15,447 bases of DNA from Christensenella sp. UBA5489. GTDB taxonomy: Bacteria > Bacillota > Clostridia > Christensenellales > UBA1242. The notes below the pieces were generated by a model. The model saw nothing but the letters and a program-made list of their open reading frames with translations, did not search any database and was not told the DNA's origin. Position 1 is the stretch's first letter, and every line of letters begins with the position of its first letter. This document shows positions 7,535 through 13,195 of the stretch, piece after piece. The stretch is from positions 96,785 to 112,231 of the forward strand of contig DIPL01000003.1 of NCBI GenBank assembly GCA_002424095.1. The letters run 5' to 3'. Made by a program: the position numbers and the translations under genes.

Positions 7535-9013
7535 TTATAATTCAATATTCAATTCTGGTTTGGTTTTAAGAATGCTGTATTTTTTTGTCTTTTTTAAGTT
7601 TTTATTATCAAAAACATAACCTTGACTTGTTTCTTTTATAATTTCGTTTAGTGGAATATTTAATTCACGTGAAATAATTTCAGCAACCTTTAACAAGCAA
7701 GAACCGCCTTGACAATGTCCCGCCGTTGGGCGTACTCGCCGTTTTATACCGTCAACAGTATGCGGTTTCAGTGGACTATGAATAGCCCTTAAAATTTCTG
7801 CCTCCGACACAAGTTCGCACTTACAAATGATATTCCCAAACTTTGGGTCTACCTTAACAAGTTCTTCAAGTTGAGCAGATGTTTTGTCGAGAATAAATCC
7901 GTAAGGTTCACGTCTTTTCATCGGAATTTCTTGTTTTTCTTTTATTTGTAAAAGTTCACAAACCATTTCAGCAATGGCGGGAGCGGCCGTAAGTCCCGGC
8001 GAGTTTATTCCACAAAGATTGATAACGCGTGGATTAATTTTGCTTCGCTCAATTATAAAATCATCACCGCTTCCAACACGAATACCTGCAAATTCTCTTA
8101 TTGCTTTATTGAACGGCGGATTTATAAACATACCATTTATACCGTTTTTAATTTTTCTCAATCCTTCCGTTGTAATGATTGGCTCTAAACTTTCACAGTC
8201 TTCCGAAGTTGGACCAAAAAGAATATTGCCGTCGGTTGTTGGCGTTGCGAGAATTCCTTTTCCAAGTTTAGATGGCAATGGAAACACTGTAAGATTTACA
8301 TAGCCTTCGGCATCACGATCTAATACATAATATTCTCCACGTCTATAAGTTAGCGGATATGTTTCGACACCAATCAATTTTGCAATATTATTATATCCCC
8401 AACTTGTACTATTTACTATGTGGCGAGCATAAATTTTTTCTTTTCCGTTTGAAATTGTGAAAATATCTCCGTCAAAATCTATTGATTTAGTATCGTATGA
8501 AAAGCGATAATCCGCACCGTTCAAAACTGCTTCTTCGGCAAATGCGATTGTCAGCATAAAAATGTTGACAATAGAAGAGGTTGGTGCATGTAAACCGTAT
8601 TTTATATCTCTTTTTAAATTAGGCACAAGTTTATGTAGTCGTTCGCCTTCAATTATTTCAAGATTAGGAACGCCGTTTTTCTCGCCACGTGCCTTTAAAA
8701 TTTCGAGTTGTTCTATATCATTGCCGACAACAATTGCTCCAACATTTTTATATGGAACTTGAAGTTCTTCACATAATTTATTCAGAAGTTTCTTTCCCTG
8801 CACATTAAGTTTTGCTTTAAGTGTTCCAGGCATAGCATCAAAGCCAGCATGTAAAATTGCACTGTTTGCCTTAGACATTCCTGTGCAGACGTCTTCGCCG
8901 AGTTCAATTAAAATTGATTTTTTGTTCAAGCGTGTCAACTTGTTTAAAATAGCAGTTCCGACAACTCCGCCGCCGAAAATAGCATATTCATATACTTTTT
9001 TTTCATTTTTCAT
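7535..9013 (-). CDS. glpA: GlpA-like FAD-dependent (glycerol-3-phosphate) dehydrogenase with BFD-type [2Fe-2S] domain
   Basis: This 492-residue enzyme has a DAO-type FAD domain starting with GGGVVG (14-19) and the substrate-domain motifs NSAILHAGFD and GIRVGSGDDFII. A C-terminal bacterioferritin-associated-ferredoxin-like domain holds Cys397-x-Cys399 and Cys434-x4-Cys439 (CKCE ... CQGGSC), expected to bind [2Fe-2S]. The family oxidises glycerol-3-phosphate to dihydroxyacetone phosphate or related 2-hydroxy acids (L-2-hydroxyglutarate-like enzymes share the fold); the gene trio here favours the Glp-type role. It is the first gene of the leftward operon. AAGG 8 nt before ATG and a near-consensus promoter about 75-100 bp upstream support the start. 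There is no membrane segment, so it is cytoplasmic or peripheral. The symbol reflects family resemblance, not proven substrate. Confidence 0.85.
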   Translation of the reverse strand: MKNEKKVYEYAIFGGGVVGTAILNKLTRLNKKSILIELGEDVCTGMSKANSAILHAGFDAMPGTLKAKLNVQGKKLLNKLCEELQVPYKNVGAIVVGNDIEQLEILKARGEKNGVPNLEIIEGERLHKLVPNLKRDIKYGLHAPTSSIVNIFMLTIAFAEEAVLNGADYRFSYDTKSIDFDGDIFTISNGKEKIYARHIVNSTSWGYNNIAKLIGVETYPLTYRRGEYYVLDRDAEGYVNLTVFPLPSKLGKGILATPTTDGNILFGPTSEDCESLEPIITTEGLRKIKNGINGMFINPPFNKAIREFAGIRVGSGDDFIIERSKINPRVINLCGINSPGLTAAPAIAEMVCELLQIKEKQEIPMKRREPYGFILDKTSAQLEELVKVDPKFGNIICKCELVSEAEILRAIHSPLKPHTVDGIKRRVRPTAGHCQGGSCLLKVAEIISRELNIPLNEIIKETSQGYVFDNKNLKKTKKYSILKTKPELNIEL

Positions 9014-9087
9014 TTCTTTTACCTTAATTTCATTTCAAACTTTATTTTTTATTTTTTATCTATTTATATTCAACTTAATTTATTATA

Positions 9088-9116
9088 ATAATATTAATAA
9101 ATTGCTAAAATGTCAA
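9088..9116 (-). promoter_or_regulatory. Sigma-A-type promoter of the glp-like operon
   Basis: On the - strand TTGACA (9116-9111) is followed by a 17-bp spacer and TATTAT (9093-9088). The -35 box is perfect and the -10 box has five of six bases. Transcription would start near 9081, giving a leader of about 67 nt before the GlpA-like ATG. Confidence 0.75.
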
Positions 9117-9241
9117 TAGATTTATATTTTTAAAATATGGGACAAGTTAATTATAATCTATGTGTTTTTAAAGTATATGATTCTTATTGTAAATATTTAA
9201 TTTGATTTTCAAAATAATAAGTGTGTAAATTACTTTAAGAC

Positions 9242-9270
9242 TTTACTTTAATTCAAAAAAAGTGTAAAAT
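9242..9270 (+). promoter_or_regulatory. Promoter of the first S26 peptidase gene, near-leaderless
   Basis: TTTACT (9242-9247), a 17-bp spacer and TAAAAT (9265-9270) fit a sigma-A promoter. The -10 ends only 8 bp before the ATG at 9279, so the transcript would have little or no leader, and no Shine-Dalgarno sequence is present. The -35 overlaps the second copy of a TTACTTTAA repeat (9230-9238 and 9243-9251), a possible operator. Confidence 0.5.
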
Positions 9271-9278
9271 ATAGACTT

Positions 9279-10397
9279 ATGAAAGTAAAATATGATGACA
9301 AATTTGGAAAAAAGCATAACAATTTATATACAGTAATGGGTGTTATTGCCGATATTCTTTTTTATCCTATAATTCTTTTTTCATTACTTTGTTGTTTTAT
9401 TATATATATTGATAAATCAGATAATAAAATCCCGTCGATTTTTGGTTTATCGCTTGTTAGTGTAAGCAGTTCAAGTATGGAAAAGGGCGGTTTTAAGATA
9501 AAAGATATTGTTTTTTTAAAACAAATTGATACAAACAACTTGCGTGCTGGTGATATTATTGCTTTTTATTATTATAAAGACACAGCGGATGCCCATATAA
9601 CAACTGAAACTGCAATATTGGTTCAATCTTATGATAGGAACAACGAAACTGCAACTGCTTATAATGCTCCTGAATCGACAAGCGAAGAAATTTCAGAACG
9701 TGCATCTATTGATGAAGTAAGCGGTGTGAGAAAGGCTAGTGTATATTTTCATAGAATTGTTGATATATATGCGGACGAAAGTGGAACATTGTTTTTTCAA
9801 ACACAAGGAGATTCAAATGCAGGAAAAGACGGTATTTTGATTTGCGAAGACTATGTCGCTGGTATTTATTCATATACGCCTGAATTCATTCGTGGATTAT
9901 TTAAATTTATTGCATCGCCAACTGGAATAATTATTCTCGTTGTTGTTCCGCTTTCAATTCTTGTATTGTTTATGTCTTTCTCGATAATTGAACAGGTTTA
10001 TAATATTTTTCTTGAAAGAAAAGTTTTACGGCGAGAAGTCCGTTACGATAGCAAGGAAGCAGTTGAGGCAAGTATTGGTGTTGAAATGGACATTCTTGAC
10101 AAAATTCAATTCTTTGCACAATCACCGCCCGAAGAGCGACAGAAAGTTGCTCAATTCCTTTGGGGATTTTTGAAATTCGGCAAGAAAAAAGAAGAAAAAG
10201 AATATGAAAAAATCAGTTATTTAACGGGAATTTTTGAGGAAAATCCTAAGCATTTTTGGTTGTATTGGATAGGTAGGGCACGTTCAAATAAAAGAAAAAG
10301 ACAAATTGAAGAAATATGGCAAAATTGGGATTTAGAAAAGACTGTTTTTAAAAAAATCTCAAAAAAACTAAAAACAAAAAGTCTGAAAACGAAATAA
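9279..10397 (+). CDS. S26 (SipW/ER-type) signal peptidase-like membrane protein with C-terminal cytosolic tail, copy 1
   Basis: This 372-residue membrane protein has a first hydrophobic segment at about 18-45, an S26 peptidase domain outside the membrane (about 55-200), a second membrane segment at about 207-238 and a charged cytosolic tail. Ser66 in SSSM is the expected nucleophile. His158 in YFHRI is the expected base, as in ER-type and SipW peptidases, where bacterial LepB uses Lys. FFQTQGDSN (172-180) matches the conserved GD-containing block. An acidic insertion lies between Ser and His. The tail carries QKVAQFLW (288-295), FWLYWI (326-331) and KRKRQ, all with counterparts in the next gene. 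It probably cleaves signal peptides or a dedicated exported substrate, but none is encoded here. The start has no Shine-Dalgarno; the promoter placement suggests leaderless translation. Confidence 0.8.
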   Translation: MKVKYDDKFGKKHNNLYTVMGVIADILFYPIILFSLLCCFIIYIDKSDNKIPSIFGLSLVSVSSSSMEKGGFKIKDIVFLKQIDTNNLRAGDIIAFYYYKDTADAHITTETAILVQSYDRNNETATAYNAPESTSEEISERASIDEVSGVRKASVYFHRIVDIYADESGTLFFQTQGDSNAGKDGILICEDYVAGIYSYTPEFIRGLFKFIASPTGIIILVVVPLSILVLFMSFSIIEQVYNIFLERKVLRREVRYDSKEAVEASIGVEMDILDKIQFFAQSPPEERQKVAQFLWGFLKFGKKKEEKEYEKISYLTGIFEENPKHFWLYWIGRARSNKRKRQIEEIWQNWDLEKTVFKKISKKLKTKSLKTK

Positions 10398-10453
10398 TAT
10401 TTTTAATTTTTTCAAAATTGGTAATAAAATTTTAAAGGAGCGTTTTTTGTATA

Positions 10454-11587
10454 ATGAGCAATGCAAAAGAAAGAAATAAAAAAAAACATAAAGCGCTTTT
10501 GATTATTAATGCATTTTTAAATTTTTTAGCATATTTGCTTATAGTCATAGCAGTAATTTTTATGATTTTAGTTTATACAATGCGAGAAGAAAACAAAATT
10601 TATGTATTCTTTGGCTATTCTTTTGCCGTTATTCAAAGCGATAGTATGATTGATGCGGGTTTTAATCCTGGCGATAAGGTTGTCATTCAACAGGTTAAAA
10701 CTGATGATTTACGGATTGATGATATAATTCTATTTTATAGATATATGGATACTTGTGATATTGATTTGCCAAAACAAGATATTTCTGATATAATTGATGA
10801 ATATAAAGAGCCTGAAACAATTGATGAAAATGCAGAAATTTTTGAGGAAAGAACTCCAACTGCGGAAATTTTAAACAAAAAAAATGCGCTTGTTTTTCAT
10901 AAAGTGGTAGGTATTTTTGTAGATGATTATGGAGTGAGATTTTTTCAAACGCAAGGAGAGTCAGAAAAAAATCTGTCACCTGACCCACTTTTAATAAGGG
11001 AAGATTTAGTTGCCGGAGAACATTGTGAAACAGCAAAACTTTTAAATTTCTTTCTTAAACTAACCGCTTCTCCTTGGGGAATAATGCTTCTTATGTCTGT
11101 TCCGTTTTTAATTCTTATGGTTTCTTATATCAGTTCATTATGGGGAGAAGTTGCCGTAATGAATATGCTTAAAGGTTTACGTAAAAAGAAAATTAATCTT
11201 AACAGCGAAAATTTCAAGGAATACGATGTTTCAAAAGCCATATCAAATGAAGAAAAAATATTTATTTTTGATATAACCGAAACACGAGATAAACAAAAAG
11301 TTGCAAATATTATTTGGAAAGACCTTATGAGCAAAGAAGTTTCAAAAGAGCAGGCGGAGCAAATTGGGAAAATTAAATATTCAATTAATCTCTATGCAAA
11401 AAGCAGAGATGCGTTTTGGGAATTTTGGATAAATAGCGAAAAAAAGGCGAGCAAAAAAAGAAAATTAAAAGAATTTCGTGAAAAAGCGAATTCAATTTTA
11501 AATTCATCAATTGATAGTTTTAATAAAAACATTAAATATAAAAATGCTGTCGTTCCGATTAAAAACATAAAAAAAGGAGGAAAGTAA
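10454..11587 (+). CDS. S26 (SipW/ER-type) signal peptidase-like membrane protein with C-terminal cytosolic tail, copy 2
   Basis: This 377-residue paralogue of the gene 56 bp upstream has the same layout: membrane segment about 14-42, peptidase domain with Ser64 (SDSM) and His149 (VFHKV), FFQTQGES (163-170) with Glu where copy 1 has Asp, membrane segment about 203-228, and a basic cytosolic tail. The tail repeats the copy 1 landmarks at nearly the same spacing: QKVANIIW (281-288), FWEFWI (321-326) and KKRKLKE (334-340). The insertion between Ser and His is rich in Asp and Glu and differs from copy 1, which may mean different substrates. AAAGGAG lies 13 nt before the ATG, a long spacing; no better in-frame start is visible. 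It is probably co-transcribed with copy 1 and with the GlmU-like gene that begins two bases after its stop. Confidence 0.8.
   Translation: MSNAKERNKKKHKALLIINAFLNFLAYLLIVIAVIFMILVYTMREENKIYVFFGYSFAVIQSDSMIDAGFNPGDKVVIQQVKTDDLRIDDIILFYRYMDTCDIDLPKQDISDIIDEYKEPETIDENAEIFEERTPTAEILNKKNALVFHKVVGIFVDDYGVRFFQTQGESEKNLSPDPLLIREDLVAGEHCETAKLLNFFLKLTASPWGIMLLMSVPFLILMVSYISSLWGEVAVMNMLKGLRKKKINLNSENFKEYDVSKAISNEEKIFIFDITETRDKQKVANIIWKDLMSKEVSKEQAEQIGKIKYSINLYAKSRDAFWEFWINSEKKASKKRKLKEFREKANSILNSSIDSFNKNIKYKNAVVPIKNIKKGGK
11575..11580 (+). promoter_or_regulatory. Strong ribosome binding site that fixes a CTG start
   Basis: AGGAGG lies inside the last codons of the second S26 gene, 9 nt before CTG at 11590. 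It is the best Shine-Dalgarno in the window, and the only NTG codon suitably placed behind it in the following gene's frame is that CTG. Confidence 0.6.
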
Positions 11588-11589
11588 AT

Positions 11590-12372
11590 CTGGAAACCTG
11601 TGTTTTAACTAGAAAGGAAATTATTCAAAAAGATGAAACCGATGTAGCCGTTATTTTGTTTCTTTTTAAAAATCCAAATTTTGCAGGCATTTTTAAATCA
11701 TATGATATTGATTTATGCGGCAAAAAAACTTGGGAATGGGTTAAACTTGCGTGCAGTGGCTATGAAACAAAAATTGCACATTGCACGCCCGATTCAGATA
11801 TTCTTGCCTTGGTTAAATCGCTTTTGACAAATAAAAAATATACATTAGTGCTTTTTTCGGATACGCCACTTTTGACAAAATCTACAATTGATGAAATTTT
11901 ATCTTTTGTTCGTATGCGAGATATAAACGTTTTGAATTTGATAAGGGGCTATGTTTTCAATACAGAATATATAAAAACAGCAGAAAATATTAAGAGTAGT
12001 ATAATTGAAAAGTTCAACGAGATAGAATTTGCAGTTGCAGACAATCCTAAAAAACTGGAAAAAATTGCACAGGTTCTAAAATCAAAAATAATTAATTATC
12101 ATTTTTCAAACGGAGTTATAATCACTTCTGCGAATGCAGTTCAAATAGATGCCGATGTAACGATTGAAAGCGGAAGTATAATTGAACCGTTTAATAGTTT
12201 AAAAGGACGAACCTACATAGGCAAAAATTGTCGATTAGAAAGCGGAAATACAATAATTGACAGCATAGTTGGAGACGGTTGCATTATTAAATCATCCTAC
12301 ATATTTAGTAGCAAAATTGATAAAAATATGGTTATAGGACCATTTGATAAAGTCATTAATAAAACAAATTAA
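11590..12372 (+). CDS. Truncated GlmU-like protein lacking both catalytic centres
   Basis: This protein of about 260 residues resembles the middle of GlmU (bifunctional UDP-GlcNAc pyrophosphorylase/acetyltransferase, normally about 450). LVLFSDTPLLT matches the GlmU nucleotidyltransferase core, and RGYVFNTEYI is a related-family block. NYHFSNGV leads into left-handed beta-helix hexapeptides (IDADVTIESG, YIGKNCRLESG, IIDSIVGDGCII) ending at VIGPF. The N-terminal LAAGxGTRM nucleotide-binding loop is absent, and the protein stops before the acetyltransferase active site, so neither GlmU reaction is expected. The start is set at CTG 11590 because AGGAGG lies 9 nt upstream; the first ordinary alternative, TTG 11656, has no ribosome binding site and would remove 22 residues. 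It follows the S26 gene by 2 bp and precedes pth, the place glmU (gcaD) occupies in Bacillus. A regulatory or structural role is inference. Confidence 0.65.
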   Translation: METCVLTRKEIIQKDETDVAVILFLFKNPNFAGIFKSYDIDLCGKKTWEWVKLACSGYETKIAHCTPDSDILALVKSLLTNKKYTLVLFSDTPLLTKSTIDEILSFVRMRDINVLNLIRGYVFNTEYIKTAENIKSSIIEKFNEIEFAVADNPKKLEKIAQVLKSKIINYHFSNGVIITSANAVQIDADVTIESGSIIEPFNSLKGRTYIGKNCRLESGNTIIDSIVGDGCIIKSSYIFSSKIDKNMVIGPFDKVINKTN

Positions 12373-12490
12373 AAACTCAAAAAAATTAAATTAATAAAGC
12401 GATAAAAATAAAATCAAAATATGTTTTTAGAAAAATATAAATAATATCTAAATTATAAAAAAATTTAAAACAAAACAAAAATAGGCGAAA

Positions 12491-13066
12491 ATGGAAAATC
12501 TTTTTTTAATTGTCGGGCTTGGAAATCCTGAAAGAAAATATTTTAAGACATATCATAATGTCGGCTTTTTAGCAGTCGATGAATTAAGTCATAAACTTGA
12601 TAATTATTGTCAAAAATTTGGCATAAAGCAAAAAAGGGTTATGACAAATTGTAAAGCGGAAGTAAGCGAATATTCGCTCCAAGGACGAAAAATCCTTATT
12701 GCAAAACCGTTGACTTATATGAATTTAAGCGGAGATTCTGTTTTAGCATTTAAAAGTAAATATGCTCTTAACAGCGAACAAATTTTAGTCATAGCCGATG
12801 ATATTGATTTGCCACTTGGCAAGTTTCGTTTTCGTGAAAAAGGAAGCGGAGGAACGCATAACGGCTTGAAAAGCATTGTCAATACCATAGGACAGGATTT
12901 TTCACGTATAAGAATTGGAATTGGAAAAAATGAAAAAGGAATCAATTTTGACCTTGCCGATTATGTTTTAAGTGAAATAAGTAAAAATTCAAAAGAAGTT
13001 TTAGAGAACATATTTGAACAAACCGCTGATTTTATTTTAGAAAAAATATTAAATTTACCAAAATAA
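12491..13066 (+). CDS. pth: Peptidyl-tRNA hydrolase
   Basis: This cytoplasmic enzyme of 191 residues, the usual length, releases peptides from peptidyl-tRNAs dropped by stalled ribosomes so the tRNA can be reused. All the active-site positions are visible: Asn12 in GLGNP, the catalytic His22 in TYHNVGF, Asn78 in TYMNLSG, Asp103 in ADDIDLP and Asn124 in GTHNGLKSI. These correspond to E. coli Asn10, His20, Asn68, Asp93 and Asn114. It lies 118 bp after the GlmU-like gene and 129 bp before mfd, the order known from Bacillota (spoVC–mfd). Only a weak AGG is present 6-7 nt before the ATG, but the N-terminus matches the family exactly. Confidence 0.97.
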   Translation: MENLFLIVGLGNPERKYFKTYHNVGFLAVDELSHKLDNYCQKFGIKQKRVMTNCKAEVSEYSLQGRKILIAKPLTYMNLSGDSVLAFKSKYALNSEQILVIADDIDLPLGKFRFREKGSGGTHNGLKSIVNTIGQDFSRIRIGIGKNEKGINFDLADYVLSEISKNSKEVLENIFEQTADFILEKILNLPK

Positions 13067-13156
13067 TAAAAAATTTTTTTAATTTTGTTTTAATAATAAT
13101 GTTTAAATTTGCGAATTTGATATTTTATAAACGAATAATGATAATTTATTTTTTAA

Positions 13157-13162
13157 TATAAT
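13157..13162 (+). promoter_or_regulatory. Possible -10 box upstream of mfd
   Basis: A perfect TATAAT lies 33 bp before the mfd ATG in the 129-bp gap after pth. The bases 16-18 bp upstream do not resemble TTGACA, so a promoter here is only possible. AAAGG at 8 nt before the ATG serves as ribosome binding site. Confidence 0.3.
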
Positions 13163-13195
13163 TTGATTTAATAAAAATTTTTAAAGGCTTTGAGT

